In this document: positions 8,772 through 16,939 of the stretch, one piece after another
How the letters are laid out: each line of letters begins with the position of its first letter
Position numbering within the stretch: the stretch's first letter is position 1
NCBI RefSeq assembly: GCF_023740735.1
Contig: NZ_JAMRXH010000001.1
Coordinates: forward strand, 558,001-622,000
From: Nocardia sp. CDC159
GTDB taxonomy: Bacteria; Actinomycetota; Actinomycetes; Mycobacteriales; Mycobacteriaceae
Direction of reading: 5' to 3'
Length of the DNA stretch: 64,000 nt
Translations under genes and position numbers: made by a program
The notes under the pieces: generated by a model
The model's database searches: none
The model's input: only the letters and a program-made list of their open reading frames with translations
Told to the model about the DNA's origin: nothing

Positions 8772-9143
8772 ATGTCGAATATGGATCTGGCCCTCAAGGA
8801 CATGATGGTCATCGACGGCGCGGTCGGCGCCGCGGTGGTCGACTACAACAGCGGCATGGCACTCGGCATGCTCGGCAGCTCCAAGAGCCTGGACCTGCAG
8901 GTCGCCGCCGCGGGCAATACCGAGGTGGTGCGGGCCAAGATGCGCACGATCGATCAGCTCGGGCTCAAGGAGGACATCGAGGACATCCTCATCACGCTGT
9001 CCGGCCAGTACCACATCATCCGGCCCATGACCGGCCGGAAGTCCAAGGGGTTGTTCCTGTATCTCGCGCTGGACCGCGGCCGGGCCAATCTGGCCCTGGC
9101 ACGGCATCGACTCAAGGGCATCGAGGAGGAGCTGGACGTGTGA
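8772..9143 (+). CDS. roadblock/LC7-like protein (operon gene 4)
   Basis: A 123-residue protein starting at ATG 8772 after 'AAAGGA' (8761-8766). The pattern 'LALKDMMVIDGAVGAAVVDYNSGMALGMLG', then 'TIDQLGLKEDIEDILITLSGQYHIIRPM' and 'LFLYLALDRGRANLALARHRLKGIEEEL', fits roadblock-like proteins and parallels the first gene of this operon. Last gene of the operon. An overlapping GTG at 9140 opens a short frame that does not look coding. Confidence 0.8.
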   Translation: MSNMDLALKDMMVIDGAVGAAVVDYNSGMALGMLGSSKSLDLQVAAAGNTEVVRAKMRTIDQLGLKEDIEDILITLSGQYHIIRPMTGRKSKGLFLYLALDRGRANLALARHRLKGIEEELDV

Positions 9144-9501
9144 ATCCCGCTGTACCCGTTCGGTATTCGGGCTCACTGTCCCGCACCCGCGACGGTGGCG
9201 CGCCGATACCCGCTGGTCGGCACAGGGGTCTGCCGGGGCGTGTGCGCGCGGCTCCGGCATTCGATACCCGAGGCCGGGGCTTCGCGCGTGTCGGGCATCC
9301 GCGCGGCCATCAATTTGCTAAACAGTTGCTATCAAACAACTAGTCATCACACTTCGGTAACGAGGTGATCGTTTCAGCACCACCGGGCGACTAGTCTCGA
9401 ATCGGACCCCTCGCCCTGCGCCTGCGCCGAGCCCACCTCGGCTGCTCCACCTCGCATTCGACACAGCACCACAGCGACTCGGATCGGGAAGGTACTGCGG
9501 G
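9144..9501. other. intergenic region, no gene seen
   Basis: 358 nt between the roadblock operon and the DUF4239 gene. An AT-richer patch around 9310-9350 contains 'actagtc', which recurs near 9391, and a loose inverted pair ATCAC...GTGAT around 9344-9371. It probably holds the promoter for 9502. No RNA gene recognised. Confidence 0.4.
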
Positions 9502-10287
9502 ATGGCTAAGGTATTGCTCGTGGCGGTCATCGCGGCGACCATCGCGGTGCTCGCATTCGTGATCGGGGATCGGCTGCGGCCGAAGTCGTGGTGCCATGCC
9601 GGTGACGAGGTGGCCAGTACGCTGGCGCTGGATCTGGTGAAGACCTATTTCACCGCGCTGGTCGCCTTCGTCTTCGTCCTGGGCTGGCAGCAGCACAACG
9701 CGGCGCACGACCACACCGTCAGCGAGGCCAAGGGCCTGGTCGAGACCTATCGGGCGGCCGAATCGCTGCCGCAGCCGCAGCGCCAGCGCGTCCAGCAGCT
9801 CATCCGCGACTACACCGACGAGGTGCTGACCCGGGAGTGGCCGCTGATGGAGAACGAGAGCCGGATGAGCACCGCGTCCGCGGACACCTTCGAGACGCTG
9901 CGCCGGACGGTGGTGGCGATCCGCACCTCCGATCCGGCCGTCTCCGAGGCCCGGTCCAAGGCGCTGTCGGGAATCGAGAAGGCGGCCGCGGCGCGCCAGG
10001 ACCGCGGCATCGATATGGAGCGCACCGTCCCCCAATTCATGTACATCGCACTGTGTTTCGGCGCGGGCATGGTACTGCTCAATCCCGTTCTCAACGGTAT
10101 CCGCGTCACCCGCCGCAGCATCGCGATGAGCGGGCTGCTCGGCATCGTCGTCGGGGTCGCCCTACTCGCCATCCACGACCTCGAGCGCCCCTACACCGGC
10201 GCCATCCACGTCCCCCAGGACGCCTTCCAACAGGCCAAGGCCGACTATCACCGCATCGGCACCGCACCCGACTACTTCGGCGAATGA
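9502..10287 (+). CDS. DUF4239 (bestrophin-like) membrane protein
   Basis: A 261-residue protein with hydrophobic helices at about 4-21, 49-66, 180-198 and 208-226, arranged as two hairpins around a long hydrophilic helical domain ('TVSEAKGLVETYRAAESLPQPQRQRVQQLIRDYTDEVL'). This layout and the 'SEA-----------LP---R---------Y---V---EW' pattern fit the DUF4239 or bestrophin-like family. Transport or channel activity is only suggested by the family name. The stop overlaps the following start (ATGA). Confidence 0.75.
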   Translation: MAKVLLVAVIAATIAVLAFVIGDRLRPKSWCHAGDEVASTLALDLVKTYFTALVAFVFVLGWQQHNAAHDHTVSEAKGLVETYRAAESLPQPQRQRVQQLIRDYTDEVLTREWPLMENESRMSTASADTFETLRRTVVAIRTSDPAVSEARSKALSGIEKAAAARQDRGIDMERTVPQFMYIALCFGAGMVLLNPVLNGIRVTRRSIAMSGLLGIVVGVALLAIHDLERPYTGAIHVPQDAFQQAKADYHRIGTAPDYFGE

Positions 10288-11579
10288 CCCCCCGCCACCG
10301 GGCGACCCCGGCCAAGACCCTCGCCCTGGCCCTAGCCCTGGCCCCCCTCACCCTGTACGCCCCCGCCCTGGCCGACCCCGCTGCCGACCCAACCCCGTCG
10401 GCCTGGGGTCCCGCCACACCTCCAACCGAAACAGTCTCCGCCCCAACCGAACCCACACCCCCACCGCTTCCCGCAAATGAGCCCGCGCGATACGAACCGC
10501 TTGGCGGACAGCATTCCGGGGACCGGAGCGGTGTGCCGCTGGAACCGGAAGCCCCGGCCGATCCCGCACCCTCGTCGGTCCTCGCAAACGAGGCCGAGCG
10601 ATCCGAGCCACCAAGCGGCGAACAGCAGCACGAAGGCCGAGGCGGCGTGCCGTTGGAGCCGGAGGCTCCAGCCGATCTAGGACCTTCGCCGGTGCCCGGA
10701 AACGAGGCCGCGCGAGCCGAGCCCGGTGGTGTGCGGGAGCCCGGGGGCCAGGGTGGTGTGCCGTTGGAACCGGAGGCCCCGGGCGACGCCGCGCCTCAGC
10801 TGCCGCCGACCGCGCCGTCCGGCAGTGCGGGCGGGCCGTTGGCGGTTCCGGCCACCGGCAGCTTCGAGATGGAGCGGCCGCTGTCGCTGCAGCCGCGCGA
10901 CGCCGTGCGTCCGGTCGTTCCGCCCGCGGCCCAGGGGCAGGTCGATCGGGGCGAGAATGCCGTTGCGGCAGCCGATTCCGCGGCCGGGGATACCGCGCTG
11001 TCGGGGCTGGACAGTGGCAGCTGGCTGGCCGCCTGTGCGAGCGGGGCGGTGCTGGCCGGGTCGGCCATGGCGACGGGCTCGGTGACCGGCAGCGCGCTGC
11101 TGATTCCCGCGCTCTACATTGGTGCGTTCGGCAGTGCGTTCGTGCTGGGCTCGGGCGTTTTCGCCCCGGCCGGGCTGGCGGGCTCGGTGCTGGCGGGCGC
11201 GCCGGGGTCGGTGTACGGGAGCTCCGCGCTCGGGAGCGCGATGGCGGGAAGTAGTGCGCTGGCCTGCCTGATGGCCGTGCCGACGCCGCCCCCGGTGCCC
11301 GAATTCCCGCTCGGCCTGCCGCCGCTGCCGCTCGGCCCGGTCGGCACGCCCGTGGGGGCACCGGTGGCCCCGGCGGGGGTTCCGGGCGCGCCCCCGGTAC
11401 CGCTTCCGCCCGCGCAGCTGCCGCTGTCCCCCGTCGCGGGCGGCGCGGAGCCCACCACGCCGCTACCCGCCTGGGGGACAATCGAATTCATCACCGTGCT
11501 GATCGTCGTGGTAGTCCTCGGCTCGCTCGGCACCGCCACGACCAGCAGCGGTTCCAGCGGCAAGCGGCCGCGCTACTGA
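10284..11579 (+). CDS. exported Pro/Glu-rich repeat protein
   Basis: A 431-residue protein. A signal peptide is likely at residues 1-31 (LALALALAPLTLYAPALA). Residues about 32-175 are Pro-, Glu- and Ala-rich, with three imperfect repeats beginning 'GVPLEPEAP'. Residues about 235-330 are Gly/Ala/Ser-rich and partly hydrophobic, followed by a Pro-rich stretch. A C-terminal membrane helix (about 400-420) precedes a short basic tail (KRPRY), like a cell-envelope anchor. No family recognised. It is translationally coupled to the DUF4239 protein, so the two may act together at the envelope. Confidence 0.7.
   Translation: MTPRHRATPAKTLALALALAPLTLYAPALADPAADPTPSAWGPATPPTETVSAPTEPTPPPLPANEPARYEPLGGQHSGDRSGVPLEPEAPADPAPSSVLANEAERSEPPSGEQQHEGRGGVPLEPEAPADLGPSPVPGNEAARAEPGGVREPGGQGGVPLEPEAPGDAAPQLPPTAPSGSAGGPLAVPATGSFEMERPLSLQPRDAVRPVVPPAAQGQVDRGENAVAAADSAAGDTALSGLDSGSWLAACASGAVLAGSAMATGSVTGSALLIPALYIGAFGSAFVLGSGVFAPAGLAGSVLAGAPGSVYGSSALGSAMAGSSALACLMAVPTPPPVPEFPLGLPPLPLGPVGTPVGAPVAPAGVPGAPPVPLPPAQLPLSPVAGGAEPTTPLPAWGTIEFITVLIVVVVLGSLGTATTSSGSSGKRPRY
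10530..10790 (+). repeat. three imperfect coding repeats, 111-114 nt period
   Basis: Copies begin at 10530, 10644 and 10755, each starting with codons for G-V-P-L-E-P-E-A-P. The first two run on to 'NEA-R-EP' and a Gly-rich spacer, and the third is cut short. Spacing of 114 and 111 nt equals 38 and 37 residues. Synonymous differences show the copies are not recent identical duplications. Confidence 0.75.
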
Positions 11580-11857
11580 GCGAGCCACTGCCGACGAGCA
11601 CGATCTCGGGCACCGCTACGCCCGCGGATTCGGCTGCGCGCGCGATGATCTCGACGATCACCGCGTCGAAACCGAGGCCGGCACGAGCTTAGCGACGGCG
11701 ACATCGCACCTCGAAGGGCGGCACAGTCCCGCCGGAGCATCGCATCCCGCCCGCGCGGCAGGCGCGCCGCGTCACGGATATGGGCCATGGGCATCGTCGA
11801 TCCTCGCAAACCGCAGTCGATCGCGGTGGCCAGGGCGAAGGCGTCGAAGGTCACCGC

Positions 11858-12371
11858 TCAGTCCGCCGGCCGGGCCGCGGCGCGCATGCGCGCACCGCTG
11901 ACCCAGGTGGCGTGAAATCCCAGCGGGACCCGGGCCGGAATGCCGAGGCGGCACGCCGGGCCCGCGCTCAGATCGGCGGCGTCGTAGATCCACACCTCCG
12001 CCCCATCGGTATCGCCGTTGTAGGCAAACATCGTCAACCAGGCGTCGTCCTCGGCGCTCGCGTCCGGCCGGGGCACTACGGTCATCTCGCTGCCGAAGAC
12101 GTTGCCGCCGAACGGCTGAGTCTGTTTGGCGCCGGTCAGCACGTCGTATTTGACGACGGCGTCGAAGAGCATGGTCCGATCCACCGACAGCCGCATCTGA
12201 TACGCCCAGCGCCCGCGCCGCCCGGCAGGCCACCATGACGATCTCGTCGCCGTCCTCCCAGGCATTGACGGTGTGATAGATGTAGCCCGGCTCGGCCTCG
12301 AACCAGCGCGCCCGGGCGCCGTCGCCGCGCCGGGGCAGCACCGCGAAGCGACTACACCAACTGTAGTCAAT
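11858..12371 (-). pseudogene. carotenoid oxygenase (RPE65 family) remnant
   Basis: Two frames together encode pieces of a carotenoid cleavage oxygenase. Near 12371-12225, one frame reads 'IDYSWCSRFAVLPRRGDGARARWFE' and 'GYIYHTVNAWEDGDEIVMVACR', the middle region with an iron-ligand His. From about 12205 down to the stop at 11858, another frame reads 'LFDAVVKYDVLTGAKQTQPFGGNVFGSEMTVVPRPDASAEDDAWLTMFAYN' and 'RVPLGFHATWV', the conserved C-terminus with the last His. The N-terminal half is missing. The join skips about 80-100 residues expected between the pieces and changes frame, so it is a decayed gene. The 278 nt downstream (11580-11857) hold no recognisable gene. Confidence 0.8.
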
Positions 12372-12463
12372 CGGCCTCGCCGGACCCGGCGCCGCCGAGA
12401 TTTCACCGGCCCGCCGCCTCGCAAAAGCGTGGCTTTGCCCGGTATGCGCAATACCGTGGAGAT

Positions 12464-12919
12464 ATGCGCACTTTCGTACACCTGGTCCTGTTCGCCTGTG
12501 CCATCGTGATGGCCGTCGGGGCGTTCGGCCCGCTGATCGGCCCGGTTCAGGCCGGGGACGTGCGACTCACCGACCTGCGCGACGGCCTCCCGGCCGGTCG
12601 ATCACTGGATCAGATCGCCGGTCAGTCGGTGTCGTTGCAGGTCTCACTGGCCGTACTGCTGCTGGGCATCGCCGCCGTCGTGCTGCTGGCCGCGCTGTTC
12701 GGCTCGCGCGCGCTGGGCTGGCTCGGCGTGCTGGCCGCCATCGCCGCCCTGGGTGTGCTGACCTTCCGGCTGAACGAGCGGTTCGGCCAGGAGCTGCGCA
12801 CCGACTACCGGACCCTGCTCGACGGCGCCTGGGGGCTGTACCTGTTCGGCGGCGGCGCGCTCGTCGCGCTGCTGTGCGTGCTGGTGCCCCGGGAGCGCCG
12901 GGCCGCCAGGGCGTCCTAG
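12464..12919 (+). CDS. small membrane protein, four predicted helices
   Basis: A 151-residue protein with hydrophobic segments at about 5-24, 58-80, 82-100 and 126-144. An extracytoplasmic loop contains 'DVRLTDLRDGLPAGRSLDQI'. The C-terminus is basic (PRERRAARAS). No family recognised. It starts at ATG 12464, just upstream of the carotenoid oxygenase remnant on the other strand, and may have its own promoter. Confidence 0.7.
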   Translation: MRTFVHLVLFACAIVMAVGAFGPLIGPVQAGDVRLTDLRDGLPAGRSLDQIAGQSVSLQVSLAVLLLGIAAVVLLAALFGSRALGWLGVLAAIAALGVLTFRLNERFGQELRTDYRTLLDGAWGLYLFGGGALVALLCVLVPRERRAARAS

Positions 12920-13325
12920 CGACGCGCCCCGACCCCTCCGCCCGCAGCCGCCACCCTTGAAACTTCCGGCCGCGTAGCTCACTGGCGGCGGAAGTGGTTG
13001 CGGGCCTCGCTCTTCCGGTCCGCGCCCAGGCCTTGCCGAACCGGTCCGTACGCTGGCACATGCGCGACGCGGCGTCGAACCGCATCCGCACGCGTCCGAT
13101 CCGCCCGCCGCCCGCCTCGCAGGCATGCGGAATGCGGCTTCTCAGCGGCACGTTGTCGCCGGACACGCCGAAAAGGCTGCCGGTGCCCCCACCCGAATGA
13201 CATACCCGTCTCATCTCGGCGCATGGCCGACTCCTCCCGTGTCGAGACTTCGTCATCTTCATGAGAGACATGCCTCATGTCAAGACGTTTCTCTTATGGG
13301 GAGTCGTCCGCAACGCGTGCGCGAT
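12920..13325. other. intergenic region, no convincing gene
   Basis: 406 nt between convergent genes. Open frames exist on both strands, but their protein sequences are Arg/Pro-rich shadows without family patterns. A weak stem (cttccgg... with ...ggcggaag, about 12961-12992) could act as a terminator for the membrane-protein gene. Confidence 0.4.
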
Positions 13326-14291
13326 TCAGTCCGTGACCACGTCCTCGAGCCCTCGCCGCGGCGTTTCGGGCAGCGGGGAAAGCCCCAGGGGCACTCCGGC
13401 GCGGACCATGGCCTGGGGATACTCGCCGTCGCAGATCGCGTAGCGGATCTGCTCGCGCAGATCGACCACGCCCAGCGGCTCGGTCTGCACGCAGGTGGAC
13501 AGGCCCAGATCGGTGGCCGCCAACAACAGCGCGCTGAGGGTTTCACCCGCGCGCAACTGTGCGGCGCGGTCGTCGCCGTCGGTGCAGATCGTCACCCAGT
13601 CCGCCGCGTCCGGGCGCGCGGTCGGATCGATGAGCGCCGGATTGTGGAAGTCGCGGCCCGGCAACAGATCCTCGGCCCGAATCGGCGCGATATTGCGCGC
13701 GGGAATGCCCTCGGCCACGCCGTCACGCAGCCCGCTCCACGCGGCGAGTTCGACCTGGTAGAGCGCGTCGTCGCGATGGCGTTCGGCCGCGACCCGGATC
13801 AATTTCGCCAATTGTGGTCGCGCCGAATCCGATACCGGCCGCACGCTCGCACCGAAACGCCCCGCGTATTTCGCCGCCGACCGCAGATACAACCGGGGTA
13901 TGCGGCCGGAGCGGAACCGGCGTCGATCGCTGCGGCGATGCACCATGGCCGCGGTCAGTCCGATATCGATGCCGGTGGGGCGGCGCGGGGTGAGCCGGAG
14001 TGCGGCGAGGTGGTCCGGATCCCCGGGATCGGGCACGTGGCGCACGTGCGCGGCCCAGCCGAGGGTGGCCAGCGCGATGCGCAGGTGGTGCAGGGCGACG
14101 CCACAGCTGAGAATGAGGGCGCGCCGCTGCGGATCGGTCGCGGCGAGGTGCCGGGCGGGATCGGCGTACAGGTCGAGCGTGTCGGCGACCAGCCGCCAGC
14201 GCCACGGTTGGGAATTGTGCAGCGATGGGGCGCGCTGCGCCAGTCCGATTGCGGCCCTTATGGTTTCGACACCGGGATAACCCCGAGTCAT
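13326..14291 (-). CDS. Acg-type NAD(P)H nitroreductase
   Basis: A 321-residue protein of the Acg family of nitroreductase-fold flavoproteins. In Mycobacterium tuberculosis the Acg paralogues belong to the DosR dormancy regulon. Visible hallmarks are 'AIGLAQRAPSLHNSQPWRWRL' near the start, 'CGVALHHLRIALATLGW', 'HRRSDRRRF' and the C-terminal 'GETLSALLLAATDLGLSTCVQTEPLGV'. I chose ATG 14291 because 'AAAGGA' lies about 6 nt upstream; the frame is open to 14321. A DevR-like regulator gene lies immediately upstream, with a 20 bp palindrome in the 110 nt gap. Confidence 0.85.
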   Translation of the reverse strand: MTRGYPGVETIRAAIGLAQRAPSLHNSQPWRWRLVADTLDLYADPARHLAATDPQRRALILSCGVALHHLRIALATLGWAAHVRHVPDPGDPDHLAALRLTPRRPTGIDIGLTAAMVHRRSDRRRFRSGRIPRLYLRSAAKYAGRFGASVRPVSDSARPQLAKLIRVAAERHRDDALYQVELAAWSGLRDGVAEGIPARNIAPIRAEDLLPGRDFHNPALIDPTARPDAADWVTICTDGDDRAAQLRAGETLSALLLAATDLGLSTCVQTEPLGVVDLREQIRYAICDGEYPQAMVRAGVPLGLSPLPETPRRGLEDVVTD

Positions 14292-14364
14292 GGGAGTCCT
14301 TTCGAGCGGGAGCATGTGCACCGTCCAGTGTCGCCAGGTCGGCGGAGGGTGGCATCGCGCCGAA

Positions 14365-14384
14365 GGTCACGAAAATTGGTGACC
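14365..14384. promoter_or_regulatory. palindromic operator candidate
   Basis: GGTCACgaaaattgGTGACC: 6 bp perfect arms around an AT-rich 8 bp centre, 74 nt upstream of the nitroreductase start. Length and symmetry resemble the 20 bp DosR box, but the base sequence of the arms differs from the mycobacterial consensus. A plausible site for the adjacent DevR-like regulator. Confidence 0.5.
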
Positions 14385-14401
14385 GATGGCCGGTCCGATG
14401 G

Positions 14402-15067
14402 TCACCGCGCGCGGCCCGAGCCCGGATCCCCCGGCGACAGGCCCAGTTTGGTCGCCATGATCGCGGCCTGGATGCGGCGGTCCAGACCCAGCTTGTGCAG
14501 CAGCTGCGAGACGTAGTTCTTGACCGTCCGTTCCGACAGGAACATTCGCCCCGCGATCTCCCGATTGGTCAGTCCCTCGCCCAGCCAGCGCAGCAGTTCG
14601 CGCTCGCGCTGGGTGAGCTCGCCCAGCGGGCCACGCCGCTGCTCGGCCTCGGCGCGCATGCGATTCATCAGGATCTCGGTGGCGCGGACGTCCAGCAGCG
14701 CCCGGCCCGCCGCCACGGTGCGCAGCGTGTCGAGCAGCCGATCGGCGTCGATATCCTTGAGCACGTACCCGTTCGCACCGGCCAGCACCGCCCCGATCAC
14801 GGCCTGCTCATCGGTGAACGAGGTCAGGATCAGACTGCGCAGCCCGGGCATGCGCTCGCGCAGCTCACGGCACAGCTCGATGCCGCTCCCATCCGGCAGC
14901 CGGACATCCAGGACGGCGACATCGGCCTCCGAGCGCGGTAGCGTGGCCAGCGCCTCCGCGCAACTCCCGGCCTCACCGACCGTCTCCAGGTCCGGCTGCG
15001 CGTCGATCAGCCCGCGCAGCCCCATCCGGACCACCTCGTGGTCGTCGACCAGGAAGATCCGGACCAT
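14402..15067 (-). CDS. devR: DevR/DosR-like response regulator (NarL/LuxR family)
   Basis: A 221-residue response regulator closely resembling M. tuberculosis DevR (DosR). The receiver domain has acidic residues D8 and D9 ([10 protein letters not shown]), phospho-acceptor D54 ([23 protein letters not shown]) and K104 (GYVLKDI). The C-terminal LuxR-type helix-turn-helix reads '[48 protein letters not shown]'. No DevS/DosT-like sensor gene is in this window, so here it is an orphan. By homology it would control an oxygen, NO or redox response. The frame opens two codons earlier at 15073. Confidence 0.85.
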   Translation of the reverse strand: MVRIFLVDDHEVVRMGLRGLIDAQPDLETVGEAGSCAEALATLPRSEADVAVLDVRLPDGSGIELCRELRERMPGLRSLILTSFTDEQAVIGAVLAGANGYVLKDIDADRLLDTLRTVAAGRALLDVRATEILMNRMRAEAEQRRGPLGELTQRERELLRWLGEGLTNREIAGRMFLSERTVKNYVSQLLHKLGLDRRIQAAIMATKLGLSPGDPGSGRAR

Positions 15068-15163
15068 CCGCACAACCCCTTCGGACCGAATATCGGCGTC
15101 GTCCGCTCCGCTGCGGGCTACCCGGCAAGATCATCGGCAAACCTCCGGCGCGCGCCTGCGCCG

Positions 15164-15745
15164 TCACCGCTTCCAGCTCGTGGCGGTACACCATGCCACC
15201 GCCAGCAGCACCGTGAACGCCAGATAGACCGGCACGCTCACGATCACCGGCACGGTCCAGCCCCGGATGTGGTGCGCGTGCCACAGGCAGTAGGCGGTGA
15301 CGCTCAGTAGCGTCGCGACAATGCCGCCATAGGTGACCAGGGACTGAATCTTCAACGGCCAGGGCTGAATTCGGAAGTCGGTGACCTTGCGCGCGCGTTC
15401 GCGGCCGATCTCCTCGAAGGTCACCCCCGCCGCCCACAGCCGGGTGGCGGCGTACAGCCGCGCCTCCAGAATTCGGATGGACCGGTTGCGGGTCACGATG
15501 GTCGCCATCAGCAGGACATGGAAGGCCGCGACCATCCACAGCGGGAACGGGATGAGCACGGACCAGACGTAGGACCGCTTGAGCTCGTGGAACTGGGCGG
15601 CCATCACGCCGAGGTAGGCGACCGCACCCGCGATCAGCGCCAGCGACACATTCAGATGCACCTGCTGATCGCCCCGCTCGGCGTCGTACAGACTCGTCAA
15701 CGCGGCAACCTCCGCCCGCTCCACTTCGGGCGTCGGCGAGGTCAT
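15164..15745 (-). CDS. four-helix membrane protein of unknown function
   Basis: A 193-residue protein with hydrophobic segments at about 32-51, 60-80, 137-156 and 160-182. A cytoplasmic loop between helices 2 and 3 contains 'RNRSIRILEARLYAATRLWAAGVTFEEIGRERARKV'. The N-terminus is acidic and helical. No catalytic or transporter motif recognised. It lies upstream of and in the same direction as the DevR-like gene (96 nt gap), so co-transcription is possible. Confidence 0.7.
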   Translation of the reverse strand: MTSPTPEVERAEVAALTSLYDAERGDQQVHLNVSLALIAGAVAYLGVMAAQFHELKRSYVWSVLIPFPLWMVAAFHVLLMATIVTRNRSIRILEARLYAATRLWAAGVTFEEIGRERARKVTDFRIQPWPLKIQSLVTYGGIVATLLSVTAYCLWHAHHIRGWTVPVIVSVPVYLAFTVLLAVAWCTATSWKR

Positions 15746-15935
15746 ACCTCGAGCTTATGCCTGGTCAGAACCGCAATCGGCGATCATGCCGGGTTGTGAC
15801 CGAACAGCCTCCGATCCGCCACGCGCCGTGATCGGTCCGACATTCGCGCCGCGATTGCGAAAGCGAAACGCGGGTACTGCAGCAAAAGGATCCGAGGCAC
15901 CGAACGCCTCGGACACGCTGACACGGAGGTGCACG

Positions 15936-16235
15936 ATGGCAAGTGCGGATCAGGCCCGACCGGGTTTCCCGGACACCTCGCGGACCACCCGCAGTCACGC
16001 CGGTGAGGGCATCGAGGACGGTTACAACATTCCGGGCATCGTGCTGTGCGCGATCGGGCTCGTGGCCCTCGCGGGCGCGCTCACCGCCGCCGGTTACGGC
16101 TTCTCCGGCTGGGCGATCGTCGGCGGGGTGGTCTGCGCGGTGAGCCTGGTGGCGGGCATCGGCTGGCTGTTGATCGAACACCGCCGGATCAAGGCCAAGG
16201 AGGGACTGGACCTGCACGACCAGCGCGGACACTGA
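15936..16235 (+). CDS. usfY: UsfY-like two-helix membrane protein
   Basis: A 99-residue protein with 'SRTTRSHAGEGIEDGYNIPGIVL' leading into two membrane helices (about 33-52 and 56-77) and a basic tail 'EHRRIKAKEGL'. The RTTR-HAGE motif followed by two helices matches my recollection of mycobacterial UsfY, a stress-associated protein near sigF. GGAGG at 15925-15929 precedes the ATG. The flavodoxin gene follows after 10 nt, so the two probably form an operon. Confidence 0.7.
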   Translation: MASADQARPGFPDTSRTTRSHAGEGIEDGYNIPGIVLCAIGLVALAGALTAAGYGFSGWAIVGGVVCAVSLVAGIGWLLIEHRRIKAKEGLDLHDQRGH

Positions 16236-16245
16236 GGAGGCGACG

Positions 16246-16851
16246 ATGACGCTGAATGCCCTCGCCCTGGTATGCACATTGAAGCGATCGCCCGCGGAAT
16301 CGTCGAGCGACCTGATCGCCCGGCAGGTGCTCGACGAGCTGGCGGCCAACGACGTGAAGGGCGAGGTGCTGCGCGTCGTCGACTACGACGTGTATCCGGG
16401 CGTGCGGACCGACGAGGGTCCCGGCGACGAATGGCCGCAGATTCGCGAGCGCCTGCTGCGCGCGGACATTCTGCTGATCGCCACGCCCACCTGGGTCGGG
16501 CATATGTCCTCGGTGGCCCAGCGGGTGCTCGAGCGGCTGGACGCGGAGATCTCCGAGACCGACGAGCAGGGGCGGCCGAGTATGACCGGCAAGGTCGGCG
16601 TGGTGGCGGTGGTCGGCAACGAGGACGGCGCCCACAAGATCGTCGCCGATCTCTTCCAGGGCCTCAACGACATCGGCCTCACCATCCCCGCCCAGGGCTG
16701 CACCTACTGGAACGATCAGGCGATGGGCGGCACCGACTATCTCGAGCTGGACAGCGTGCCGGACGCGGTGGCCGCGACCACCGCCACCCTGGCCCGCAAC
16801 GCGGCCCATCTCGCCCGGCTCCTGCGGGACAACGAATACCCGGGCAAGTGA
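16246..16851 (+). CDS. flavodoxin family NAD(P)H-dependent FMN reductase
   Basis: A 201-residue flavodoxin-like protein. The phosphate-binding loop is 'CTLKRSPAESSSDLIARQVL', the second flavin loop is 'ATPTWVGHMSSVAQRVLERLDAEI', and the third is 'VVGNEDGAHKIVADLFQGLNDIGLTIPAQGCTYWN'. It probably reduces FMN-bound quinones or nitro compounds with NAD(P)H; substrate unknown. GAGGAGG at 16232-16238 precedes the ATG. It follows the UsfY-like gene in a small redox/stress operon. Confidence 0.8.
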   Translation: MTLNALALVCTLKRSPAESSSDLIARQVLDELAANDVKGEVLRVVDYDVYPGVRTDEGPGDEWPQIRERLLRADILLIATPTWVGHMSSVAQRVLERLDAEISETDEQGRPSMTGKVGVVAVVGNEDGAHKIVADLFQGLNDIGLTIPAQGCTYWNDQAMGGTDYLELDSVPDAVAATTATLARNAAHLARLLRDNEYPGK

Positions 16852-16939
16852 CGCGGTTGTGATTGTGCTGCACCGCGGTTGAGCACATTCGGCATATTTC
16901 ACGTGGTCCGACATCCACGACGCTGGCAGTGTGCTGGCC

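Noticed and set aside
9140..9343. 67-codon plus-strand frame starting within the last roadblock gene stop
   Set aside because: The GTGA overlap looks like coupling, but the product is Arg/Gly-rich with no domain pattern and the frame runs into an AT-rich promoter-like region.
11573..11854. Minus-strand 93-codon frame next to the oxygenase remnant
   Set aside because: The first 20 residues vaguely resemble an oxidoreductase helix, but the rest is basic, low-complexity sequence; no firm match.
12567..13271. Long minus-strand frame across the 12920-13325 gap
   Set aside because: Half of it is antisense to the membrane-protein gene and the rest is Arg-rich without a pattern; treated as a shadow.
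14365..14384. Palindrome as a classical mycobacterial DosR box
   Set aside because: Length and symmetry fit, but the arms GGTCAC/GTGACC differ from the GGGAC/GTCCC core, so it is reported only as a candidate operator.
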